Of a stretch of 50,820 bases of DNA, positions 17,907-26,325 are shown piece after piece. The position numbers were made by a program, and so were the translations under genes. Source of the stretch: a bacterium (GTDB taxonomy: Bacteria; Patescibacteriota; Minisyncoccia; UBA6257; 02-FULL-45-10c); NCBI GenBank assembly GCA_030646915.1, contig JAUSKT010000019.1, positions 1-50,820 on the forward strand, written 5' to 3'. The number at the start of each line of letters is the position of its first letter. The stretch's first letter is position 1. The notes beneath the pieces are model-generated. The model was given only the letters and a program-made list of their open reading frames with translations, was not told where the DNA came from and did no database searches.

Positions 17907-19865
17907 ATGGCAAAAAATAAAGAAGAAAAATCAAAAAAAAATCCTTCAGTGGCGGGGCAACCATCTTATACCGCCAAAGATATTTATGTTTTAACGGGTT
18001 TGGATCCAGTCCGAAAGAGGCCGGGTATGTATATCGGCTCTACCGGAGTAGAGGGCCTGCATCATTTAATCTGGGAAGTAGTAGATAATTCTATAGACGA
18101 AGCAATGGCCGGATACGCAAAAAATATCCGGGTAGATTTATTGCCGGGGAATAAAATCAGCGTGGAAGACGACGGCCGCGGCATTCCAGTGGAAACCCAC
18201 AAGCAAACTAAGAAATCGGCCTTAGAAACGGTCTTGACCACATTGCATGCTGGCGGAAAATTCGGCGGTGATTCCTATAAAGTTTCCGGCGGCTTGCACG
18301 GAGTTGGCGTTTCGGTGGTAAATGCCTTATCGATTTGGCTTAAGGTGGAAGTTTGCCGTGATGGAGATATTTGGGCGCAGGAATACGAAAGGGGAAAGCC
18401 TAAATATAAAGTTAAGAAAGTTGGAAAATCTAAAACGACTGGCACTAAAGTAACTTTTATTCCCGATAGTGAAATTTTCGCAAAAATTGAATGGAATCTA
18501 AAAACTATTATTGATCATCTTAGGCAGCAAGCATTTTTAACCAAAGGAGTAAAATTAGAGATTGTGGACCAGCGGGAATTGCCGGCTAATTATCAAGGAT
18601 TTTATTTTGACGGCGGGCTTTTATCTTTTATTAAATATTTAAATCAAACTGAAAAGCCGCTGCAAGAAGATCCTTTTTATGTCCAAAAGGAATATGAAAA
18701 AATAGATGTGGAAATTGCTTTTTTATATAATGATGAATTAGAAATGAGAGAATTGAGTTTTGCGAATAATATTTACACTCCTGACGGCGGAATGCATTTG
18801 ACTGGTTTTCGCTCCGCATTAACCAGAACTTTAAATGATTACGCTGGAAAAGAAGGCTATATTAAGGGCAAAGATGAGGGTCTTACCGGTGATGATGTAA
18901 GAGAGGGGCTTTCGGCAATTATAGCCGTAAGGCTACGAGAGCCGCAATTTGAAGGCCAAACCAAGGCCAGGCTTGGCAACCCTCCGGCAAGAACTGCGGT
19001 AGAAAGCGTAGCTGGAGAAGCTTTAAAGGATTGGCTTGAGCGCCACCCGGCTGATGGAAGGAGAATTATTGAAAAGTGCCTGCTTGCGGCTAAGGCCAGA
19101 AAGGCTGCCAAGGCGGCGAAAGACACAGTGCTTAGAAAGGGCGTTTTAGACGGCCTAACTTTGCCAGGAAAATTAGCAGATTGTATTTCTAAAGATCCGT
19201 CGGAATCCGAATTATTTATAGTTGAGGGCGATAGCGCAGGAGGCAGCGCCAAACAAGGGCGGGATCGGCGGACTCAGGCAATTTTGCCGTTAAAAGGCAA
19301 GATTTTAAATGTGGAAAAATCCAGGATTGATAAAATGCTTTTAAATAAAGAAATTAGAGCTTTAGTTGTTGCCTTAGGTACCGCAATCGCGGAATCTTTT
19401 GACCTCACTAATCTTCGCTACCATAAAATTATTTTAATGACCGACGCGGATGTGGATGGCGCGCATATCAGGACTTTGCTTTTGACTTTGCTTTACAGAT
19501 ATTTACAGCCGTTAATCACTAATGGGCATGTTTATATCGCCCAGCCTCCGCTTTATAAAATTCAAAAAGGAAAAGAATCCCAATATGTTTATAGTGATAA
19601 TGAAAAAGAAAAATTGATTAAAAAACTTTCTTCCGGAAATAGCGATAAAATTAATATTCAGCGGTATAAAGGTTTGGGAGAAATGAATCCAAGCCAGCTT
19701 TGGGAAACTACAATGGAACCGGCAAATAGGGTTTTAAGGCAAGTAAAAGTTGCGGATGCGGTTGCGGCAGATAAGCTTTTTGATATTTTAATGGGCCAAG
19801 AAGTTGAGCCACGGAGGAATTTCATCCAAGCCAGGGCATTATTGGTTAAAAATTTAGATATTTAA
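17907..19865 (+). CDS. gyrB: DNA gyrase subunit B
   Basis: GHKL motifs VVDNSIDEAMAG, GGLHGVGVSVVNALS; Toprim VEGDSAGGSAKQGRDR; QRYKGLGEMNPSQLWETTM. Confidence 0.97.
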   Translation: MAKNKEEKSKKNPSVAGQPSYTAKDIYVLTGLDPVRKRPGMYIGSTGVEGLHHLIWEVVDNSIDEAMAGYAKNIRVDLLPGNKISVEDDGRGIPVETHKQTKKSALETVLTTLHAGGKFGGDSYKVSGGLHGVGVSVVNALSIWLKVEVCRDGDIWAQEYERGKPKYKVKKVGKSKTTGTKVTFIPDSEIFAKIEWNLKTIIDHLRQQAFLTKGVKLEIVDQRELPANYQGFYFDGGLLSFIKYLNQTEKPLQEDPFYVQKEYEKIDVEIAFLYNDELEMRELSFANNIYTPDGGMHLTGFRSALTRTLNDYAGKEGYIKGKDEGLTGDDVREGLSAIIAVRLREPQFEGQTKARLGNPPARTAVESVAGEALKDWLERHPADGRRIIEKCLLAAKARKAAKAAKDTVLRKGVLDGLTLPGKLADCISKDPSESELFIVEGDSAGGSAKQGRDRRTQAILPLKGKILNVEKSRIDKMLLNKEIRALVVALGTAIAESFDLTNLRYHKIILMTDADVDGAHIRTLLLTLLYRYLQPLITNGHVYIAQPPLYKIQKGKESQYVYSDNEKEKLIKKLSSGNSDKINIQRYKGLGEMNPSQLWETTMEPANRVLRQVKVADAVAADKLFDILMGQEVEPRRNFIQARALLVKNLDI

Positions 19866-19868
19866 TAT

Positions 19869-19897
19869 TTGACACGAGATAAAAATTACTATATAAT
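19869..19897 (+). promoter_or_regulatory. Consensus sigma70-type promoter TTGACA-17-TATAAT for secE-nusG
   Basis: TTGACA 19869-19874, 17-nt spacer, TATAAT 19892-19897. Confidence 0.85.
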
Positions 19898-19913
19898 ATA
19901 AACTATCAATTTT

Positions 19914-20102
19914 ATGTTTACAAAATTAACCTCATTTTTACAAGAATCTAAACAAGAATTACTGAGAGTGAATTGGCCAAGCAGGGAAGAAACTGTCCGA
20001 TTAACTGCTGTTGTTATTGGTATTTCTCTTTTAGTGGCGTTTTTCTTAGGCGCCTTAGACTTTGTATTTGCGCGGTTATTAGAGATATTAATTCTTAATT
20101 AA
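19914..20102 (+). CDS. secE: Preprotein translocase subunit SecE
   Basis: FLQESKQELLRVNWPSREETVRLT; upstream of nusG. Confidence 0.92.
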   Translation: MFTKLTSFLQESKQELLRVNWPSREETVRLTAVVIGISLLVAFFLGALDFVFARLLEILILN

Positions 20103-20105
20103 AAA

Positions 20106-20690
20106 ATGTCAGATCAAAATCAAAAACCAAAAGAAGGTTCTAAGATGGTGGAAATTAAAAATAAAGAAAGGCATTGGTATGCTGTGCATACTTATTCCGG
20201 CTATGAAGACGCCGTAGCGCGGTATTTAAAGCAAAGGGTAGATTCGCTTTCTATGAATGACAAGATTTTTAATATTTTGGTTCCGAAAGAAACAAAAATT
20301 AAAATTAAAAATGGGAAAAGGCGGGAAGTTGAAGAAAAAATTTATCCAGGCTATGTTTTGGTGGATATGATTTTAATGGAAGATTCTTGGTATGTAGTGC
20401 GAAATACTCCTCGGGTTACTGGTTTTGTCGGTCCGGATTCTACCACTCCAGTTCCGCTTTCCCGCGATGAAATTGATGCCTTGATGGCAAGAATGGGCAG
20501 CCAGGAAAAGAAATTTAAAGTTGACCTCAAAGTAGGAGAAATGGTAAAAGTTATAGACGGTCCATTCAAGGATTATGACGCGAAAGTGGCTGAGGTGGAT
20601 GAAGAAAGGGCAAAAATAAAAGTTTTTATTCCAATTTTCGGAAGAGAGACTATGGTTGAATTGGATTCATTACAAATACAGAAGATATAA
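20106..20690 (+). CDS. nusG: Transcription termination/antitermination factor NusG
   Basis: WYAVHTYSGYEDAVARYLKQR; KOW segment GEMVKVIDGPFKDYDAKV. Confidence 0.96.
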   Translation: MSDQNQKPKEGSKMVEIKNKERHWYAVHTYSGYEDAVARYLKQRVDSLSMNDKIFNILVPKETKIKIKNGKRREVEEKIYPGYVLVDMILMEDSWYVVRNTPRVTGFVGPDSTTPVPLSRDEIDALMARMGSQEKKFKVDLKVGEMVKVIDGPFKDYDAKVAEVDEERAKIKVFIPIFGRETMVELDSLQIQKI

Positions 20691-20756
20691 AAAGCTTTTT
20701 AGGAAAATTAATTATCCTAATAAGCTAAAAAGCTAATTAACTAAAAAATTAAAATT

Positions 20757-21182
20757 ATGGCAAAACCAATTAAAACAGTAATAAAACTTCAATTAGAAGC
20801 TGGAAAAGCAAATCCGGCGCCTCCAGTTGGAACAGCGCTTGGTCCGCACGGCCTTAATATTATGGACTTCTGCAAGAAGTTCAATGAAGCGACTAAGGAT
20901 ATGACGGGCGATGTGGTTCCGGCAGAAATTACTATCTATGAAGACAGGAGTTTTGATTTTAAATTAAAGACTCCGCCAGCTTCAGCGCTTTTGAAAAAAG
21001 CCGCTGGCATAGAAAAAGGCTCTGCTGATCCATTAAAAGTAAAAGTAGGAAAAGTTACCAAAGCTGACCTTCGCGCTATCGCAGAAAGAAAAATGGTTGA
21101 TCTTAATGCCTATGACATAGATGCGGCAATGAAAATCATCGCCGGCACCGCAAGGAATATGGGGATAGAGATAGTAGATTAA
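20757..21182 (+). CDS. rplK: Ribosomal protein uL11
   Basis: [38 protein letters not shown]. Confidence 0.98.
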   Translation: MAKPIKTVIKLQLEAGKANPAPPVGTALGPHGLNIMDFCKKFNEATKDMTGDVVPAEITIYEDRSFDFKLKTPPASALLKKAAGIEKGSADPLKVKVGKVTKADLRAIAERKMVDLNAYDIDAAMKIIAGTARNMGIEIVD

Positions 21183-21212
21183 AAATCCGGCCAATAAGCC
21201 GGATTTTTAATT
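21181..21212 (+). terminator. rplK terminator AAAAATCCGGCCaataaGCCGGATTTTT
   Basis: GC hairpin with T-run. Confidence 0.85.
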
Positions 21213-21213
21213 A

Positions 21214-21241
21214 TTGACACAAGAGCACATTCTTATATAAG
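21214..21241 (+). promoter_or_regulatory. Putative promoter TTGACA-16-TATAAG
   Basis: Upstream of the ORF at 21276. Confidence 0.6.
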
Positions 21242-21275
21242 CTTTTAAATAGCATTAAACTTTTAAAACTTAATA

Positions 21276-21575
21276 ATGGACGACACGATTGATACTGGAT
21301 TCGGGTCTGTCTCTTTTTTGTCGCAAAGATTATTCGGCCGAGCAGTAGTAACATTATATGTTAATCATCATAAAACTTTGAAAAAGCTGGTTCGATATTG
21401 TAAGCAAGAGAAATGGTCTTCAAGTAATCTTACATATAGAGAAGTACAATTCCTTCAAAAAATACGTATTCTTGATGCCAGTGAAAATGTTAATGATGAA
21501 GCTAGAACAGTAATTCTTTCTATGGCTTACTTAAAAAAAGATGGAGCTGTAGAATTGCGAAAAGCTTATCAATAG
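21276..21575 (+). CDS. Hypothetical protein
   Basis: ORF with its own promoter and terminator. Confidence 0.5.
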   Translation: MDDTIDTGFGSVSFLSQRLFGRAVVTLYVNHHKTLKKLVRYCKQEKWSSSNLTYREVQFLQKIRILDASENVNDEARTVILSMAYLKKDGAVELRKAYQ

Positions 21576-21613
21576 AAAGAAAATTTAATCGGCAATCAGC
21601 CGATTTTTTATAT

Positions 21614-21815
21614 GCCGAAACACATTACTAAACCTCCGCACTTAACAATCCGGAGGTAATTATTAAGTGTAGATGTGAAACCATGGCTGTTTGCAGCTGG
21701 CTTGTCGAACTATTGGGCCGTGGATAGTTGGCATATCCGGCACTACACCTCGGTGTAGTGCCGGATATGTGAAGCTTGCGATATAAAGAAACCCCGGCCG
21801 TAAGGCCGGGGAGTT
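21614..21815 (+). ncRNA. Orphan IS200/IS605-end/omegaRNA-like structured element, copy 2
   Basis: 18-bp perfect hairpin 21732-21769, conserved linker GAAGCTTGCGATATAAAGAAACC, GTAA-capped hairpin 21792-21811, upstream helices ACCTCCG/CGGAGGT and AACTAT/ATAGTT. Confidence 0.55.
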
Positions 21816-21882
21816 TTATTTGATTTTAGGGTATTTTGTTGTTACTATTTTAAATAGTTCATTACAAAATAGATTGATAGAT

Positions 21883-22383
21883 ATGGAATCTGAAAATTTT
21901 GGAATCCAGAAATTTCTTGAAGATTTATCAGGAAAATTAAAAAACGAGACAAAGAAAGATTCATTGATAGATTTAGACGACCCAATTGTAGTTCTTTGGA
22001 GAAAAAGAGAATTAGAAATGCAGGCACGGAAGCAGGGATATATTGCAAGATGTCCGAGTCCTGGATGCTGTTATATTGTTCCATTGACTATGATGACCGG
22101 AGAGGCTGAATCGGGAAAGCGGTTTTGCACTATCTGCGAGAAAGAATTTGATTATGATGAAGCGGAAAAAGAGGCAAAGAAATATTTGAGGTATGAGACT
22201 TTAATTAATTATGAATTGCAAGTGGCTGGGTTTAATGGAAGGATTGGCAATTTAAAAAAAGATAGCCGAGAAGGCCTGCTTTTTGGATACAATAGGGAAT
22301 TTATAGAAGAAATTAAAAATAGAAATGAAAGATTTAAATCTATATTTAAAGAAATTATTCCAGAAGAAGACAGAAAAATATAA
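21883..22383 (+). CDS. Hypothetical protein with putative zinc-binding cysteines
   Basis: ARCPSPGCCYIVPLTMM...KRFCTICEKEF; start chosen downstream of the element. Confidence 0.55.
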   Translation: MESENFGIQKFLEDLSGKLKNETKKDSLIDLDDPIVVLWRKRELEMQARKQGYIARCPSPGCCYIVPLTMMTGEAESGKRFCTICEKEFDYDEAEKEAKKYLRYETLINYELQVAGFNGRIGNLKKDSREGLLFGYNREFIEEIKNRNERFKSIFKEIIPEEDRKI

Positions 22384-22436
22384 ATTCGGCCAAGGGCCGA
22401 TTTTTTAATTTAAATTTTGTTATACTTAATGAGAAC

Positions 22437-23069
22437 ATGCAAAAAAAGATAAGGGGAAAATTTATTGTTTTGGATGGCGTTGATGGCTGCGGAAAGGGGA
22501 CTCAGGCAAAAAAACTCGCTAATTATCTTTTTGACAGGATAAAAAGAAGCCATGTTTTTTTGACTCGGGAGCCGTATAATTCGGAATATTACGAAGAAAT
22601 CAGGAGAATTTTAAAAGAAAGTAAAAACCCTCGAGATAATGCGGAGCTTTTATCGGGGCTTTTTATTAAAGATAGGAAGGTTCACGCCGAGATAATTGAA
22701 AAAAATTTAGATGAGGGAATTCATGTTATTTCTGATAGGTACAAGTACTCTACTTTGGTTTATCAGCAAACTCAAGGGATTTTATTGGATAAATTAATTA
22801 AGATGCACATAGGGGTGCTAGTTCCGGATTTAGTGTTAATTATTGATGTTCCCGCAGAAGTGGCCATGAAAAGAATTGCAGAAGATGCAGGAAGGGAATA
22901 TAAGGAGGTATTTGAAGATTTAGCTTTTCAGGAACAGCTTCGCCATAATTTTTTGGCTTTGCCAAAACAATTACCAGAAGAAAGAATCGTAGTTATTGAT
23001 GGAAATAAATCGGTTTTAGATGTTTTCGTATCAGTAAAACAGGAAGTTGATGAGCTATTAATTTGGTAA
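22437..23069 (+). CDS. tmk: Thymidylate kinase
   Basis: GKFIVLDGVDGCGKGTQAKKLANYL; TREPY; DRYKYSTLVYQ. Confidence 0.93.
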   Translation: MQKKIRGKFIVLDGVDGCGKGTQAKKLANYLFDRIKRSHVFLTREPYNSEYYEEIRRILKESKNPRDNAELLSGLFIKDRKVHAEIIEKNLDEGIHVISDRYKYSTLVYQQTQGILLDKLIKMHIGVLVPDLVLIIDVPAEVAMKRIAEDAGREYKEVFEDLAFQEQLRHNFLALPKQLPEERIVVIDGNKSVLDVFVSVKQEVDELLIW

Positions 23070-23124
23070 ATGAATAAAGGCGGTTAGCCGAAAAGAGATT
23101 TTAGCTTTATAATTAAAATTAAAT

Positions 23125-24429
23125 ATGATTAAGCTTCCAGTCCAAAAAATTATTTCCGATCCTATTTTGGGGCTGATTGATATCAGCACCGTATTGCCGA
23201 TGATTGATACGAAAGCATTCCAGTCTTTGGCTTTTAAATATCAGCTTGGGCCGGCATTTCTTTTATTTCCTTCCGCAACTCATACGAGGAAACAGCATTG
23301 TTTGGGCGCATTCCAGCGGACTAAAGATTTAATGAGGCGGTGGGTAGAGGCTGGCATGGTTACCAAAGATGAAGCAAAAACCGTAACCGCTTATGCTTTA
23401 TACCATGATATCGGCCATGGGCCTTTTTCTCATACCATAGAGCCGCTTTTTGATCTGCTTCCGGACGCGGAAAGAAGCGAACTTAGGGCAGATGACGCAA
23501 TGGCACTTGCGATTGTAAAAGAGCTTAGGCCGGTGATTGAAAAAACTGGCATTGATTTTGACGCGATGTATAAGCTTATGGAGCATAAAAATCCGCTTTA
23601 TCTCGCGGTGCATGATAAAAATCTTGGCGCGGAAAAATTTGATTATTTAACTCGTGATGCGTTTTATACAATTATGGAGATGCCAGGCGTGGATTATTTA
23701 TCCAGATATATTTATTTTGTTGACGGACAAGTGGTAGTGGATGAGCGGGTGATTGACCAGGCAAAGGCGATTCAGGATTTTTATATTAAAATGTCCAAGC
23801 ACGTGTATCTTCGGAAAAAATCAGCAATTCTTCAGCGGGTAATCCAAAAAATGGCTTATGAATTAGTAAAAGAAGGGATGAGCGTTCATGATATCTGGAA
23901 ATTCACAGATTTCGGACTTTTGGGGAGGTTTGAACTTTCTGAAAATTCTTTGATTAAGAATTATTATCAAAATCTGATGTCCGGTAATTTGCCTAAAACT
24001 GCCATAGAAATTAAATCAGAACAATTTGTGCAGATGGACGAAAAACGGAGGGATAAGTCTTTGAATATAATCGGACTTCCCGAAGAAGTTGTAGAAACTA
24101 TGCTTTCACGTAAAAAATTTGGAAGTTTGAAATCGTTGGAAGAAATGGAAACTGGAATTGCTGAATTAGTTGGCGTTCCCCAAAATAATATTTTGATAGT
24201 TCCACCGCTTTCCCACCATCGTTTTATTCCTGAAGATGTCAAAGTTTATGGCCGGGACGGGAGTATTGTCGGTTTAAGCGAGTTTTATCCGAATCATTTT
24301 GCGGCTATGCAGGAATATGGTCGTTCTCACCATCTTTTAAGAGTTTGCGCTTTTCCGGAATATCGCGACCAGCTCCGCGATAATGCCGCAAAGGTTAAAA
24401 ATTATCTTTTAAAACTCGCTAAAATATAA
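23125..24429 (+). CDS. HD-domain phosphohydrolase
   Basis: THTRKQHCLGAFQ...ALYHDIGHGPFSHTIEPLF; GAEKFDYLTRDAFYT. Confidence 0.88.
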   Translation: MIKLPVQKIISDPILGLIDISTVLPMIDTKAFQSLAFKYQLGPAFLLFPSATHTRKQHCLGAFQRTKDLMRRWVEAGMVTKDEAKTVTAYALYHDIGHGPFSHTIEPLFDLLPDAERSELRADDAMALAIVKELRPVIEKTGIDFDAMYKLMEHKNPLYLAVHDKNLGAEKFDYLTRDAFYTIMEMPGVDYLSRYIYFVDGQVVVDERVIDQAKAIQDFYIKMSKHVYLRKKSAILQRVIQKMAYELVKEGMSVHDIWKFTDFGLLGRFELSENSLIKNYYQNLMSGNLPKTAIEIKSEQFVQMDEKRRDKSLNIIGLPEEVVETMLSRKKFGSLKSLEEMETGIAELVGVPQNNILIVPPLSHHRFIPEDVKVYGRDGSIVGLSEFYPNHFAAMQEYGRSHHLLRVCAFPEYRDQLRDNAAKVKNYLLKLAKI

Positions 24430-24444
24430 TACAAATTTACAAAT

Positions 24445-24510
24445 GAATACTAATCTACAAATAACGAATTCGTATATTCGCAGATTCGAATAGATTCGTT
24501 GATTAGTATT
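24445..24510. repeat. Intergenic inverted repeat AATACTAATC(tacaaat)AACGAAT...ATTCGTTGATTAGTATT before gatB
   Basis: 17 paired nt with a single 7-nt bulge. Confidence 0.6.
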
Positions 24511-24517
24511 ATTTCAT

Positions 24518-26047
24518 ATGAAATATTTTCCCACAATTGGTTTAGAAATTCACTCTGAATTAAAAACCGCAACTAAGATGTTTTGCGATTGCCCGAATGA
24601 TCCGGAAGAAAAACATCCCAATATTAATGTTTGCCCGATTTGCCTAGGCCATCCGGGAGTTTTGCCGACTATCAATAAAAAAGCGATTGAATCAATGATT
24701 AAAATCGGTTTTGCGGTTAATGGTGAGATTAATCCAAGTTTTAAATTTGACCGGAAAAATTATTTTTATCCGGATTTGCCGAAAGGCTATCAAATTTCCC
24801 AATATGATTTGCCATTAGTAAGGGGCGGAGAACTGGATATAACTGCGAGGCTTAAGTCTTCAAAAATTGTTAAGTTGAACAGGGTTCATTTAGAAGAAGA
24901 TGCCGCGAGGCTTATTCATGAGCCGAGTCCCGACTTTGCGTCGGGAGAACAATATGGCAGCTCCGACGCCCAAAAGGGGTCGGAGCGATTAGCGGGTACG
25001 CTAATCGATTTTAATCGAGGCGGGCTTCCCCTTATGGAATTAGTGTCCGAACCGGATATGCATAGCGTAGAGGAGGCAGTGGCATTTGCTAAAGAATTAC
25101 AGCTAATTTTGCGCTATTTAGAGGTTTCTGACGCGGATTTAGAACATGGCCAGATGCGGTTTGATGCCAACGTTTCTCTTAGTGAAGATAAGTCCTTGGG
25201 GACGAAAGTTGAGATTAAAAACCTTAATTCTTTCGGAGCTTTAGAGCAGGCGATTAATTATGAGATTAAAAGGCAGAGCGAAATTTTAGATTCTGGGGAA
25301 AAAGTAAAACAAGAAACTCGCGGTTGGGACGATATTAAAAAGAAAACTGTCAGCCAGCGTTCCAAGGAAGAGGCGCATGACTACCGTTATTTTCCAGAAC
25401 CGGATTTGCCGCTTTTGATGGCTTCAGATTTTGATTTAAAAAATTTGAAATTGTCCGTTCCAGAATTGACTAATCAAAAACGAAAAAGATTCAAAGAGCA
25501 ATTTAAGCTTAATGATGATCAGGTTAATATTTTAGTTGAAGACCGAAAAGAAGCAGAGTATTTTGAAAATGCTGTTTCAGAATTGGAAGCGGATACAGAA
25601 GTCAAAAGTGGAAAGTTGAAAGTTGAAAAGGTTCAGTTATTATTTAATTATTTAAATAGCGATTTAAAAGGATTGATGAAGGAACAAGAATTGGATTTTG
25701 ACAGCTTGAAAATTACTCCGGAAAATTTTGCGGATCTTATTGAAATGGTTTCTATAAATAAAATTTCCAGTCGCACAGCCAAAGATTTATTAGTTAAAAT
25801 GGCGGATTCTGGAGTTGACCCGGATACTTTGGTAAAGAGTGAGGGATTGGGTCAAGTTTCTGATTCGGCAGTATTAGAAGAAGTGGTTCAGCGGGTGCTG
25901 GCGGCAAATCCTGCGGCGAGAGCTGATTTTAAAAAAGGAAAAATGAATGCTGTGCAGTTTTTGATTGGCAAAGCAATGGCAGAATTAAAAGGCAGGGGAA
26001 ACCCAGCAGTTTTACGTAGTCTTTTTGAAAAGCATTTGATTTCATAA
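24518..26047 (+). CDS. gatB: Asp/Glu-tRNA amidotransferase subunit B
   Basis: GLEIHSELKTATKMFCDC...NVCPICLGHPGVLPTIN; RVHLEEDAARLIHE; LPLMELVSEPDMHS. Confidence 0.97.
   Translation: MKYFPTIGLEIHSELKTATKMFCDCPNDPEEKHPNINVCPICLGHPGVLPTINKKAIESMIKIGFAVNGEINPSFKFDRKNYFYPDLPKGYQISQYDLPLVRGGELDITARLKSSKIVKLNRVHLEEDAARLIHEPSPDFASGEQYGSSDAQKGSERLAGTLIDFNRGGLPLMELVSEPDMHSVEEAVAFAKELQLILRYLEVSDADLEHGQMRFDANVSLSEDKSLGTKVEIKNLNSFGALEQAINYEIKRQSEILDSGEKVKQETRGWDDIKKKTVSQRSKEEAHDYRYFPEPDLPLLMASDFDLKNLKLSVPELTNQKRKRFKEQFKLNDDQVNILVEDRKEAEYFENAVSELEADTEVKSGKLKVEKVQLLFNYLNSDLKGLMKEQELDFDSLKITPENFADLIEMVSINKISSRTAKDLLVKMADSGVDPDTLVKSEGLGQVSDSAVLEEVVQRVLAANPAARADFKKGKMNAVQFLIGKAMAELKGRGNPAVLRSLFEKHLIS
24928..25007. 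repeat. Three consecutive hairpins in frame in gatB
   Basis: TCCCGAC-tttgc-GTCGGGA (24928-24946); GCTCCGAC...GTCGGAGC (24960-24986); CGATTAGCG-ggta-CGCTAATCG (24986-25007). Confidence 0.85.
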
Positions 26048-26072
26048 TTAATTAAGTTACAATATAAATATT

Positions 26073-26291
26073 ATGGGATTATTTGAAACATCCAAAATGT
26101 ATAAAAAAGGCAGTCCGGAAGTTACTAAAGAAGATAAAGATAGAATGGAAAAAGCCCGTCTTGAGCGTCTTGCTAATGCGCCAGAATCAAGAAAGGCAAT
26201 AGAAAATTTGCAGAAAGAAGTTGATAAATTGCCAAATGAATTAGTAGAGGAAGATCGAAAAGCTTGGAGAGAAGCAGAGGAAAGAGGCTAA
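26073..26291 (+). CDS. Small charged hypothetical protein
   Basis: ORF followed by terminator CTCCCGCCagttGGCGGGGGATTTTTATT. Confidence 0.5.
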   Translation: MGLFETSKMYKKGSPEVTKEDKDRMEKARLERLANAPESRKAIENLQKEVDKLPNELVEEDRKAWREAEERG

Positions 26292-26325
26292 TAAAAATCT
26301 CCCGCCAGTTGGCGGGGGATTTTTA

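Noticed and set aside
20691-20756. AT-rich hairpin TTAGGA...TCCTAA between nusG and rplK as a novel RNA
   Set aside because: Short, low complexity and consistent with an ordinary intergenic attenuator or terminator; insufficient evidence.
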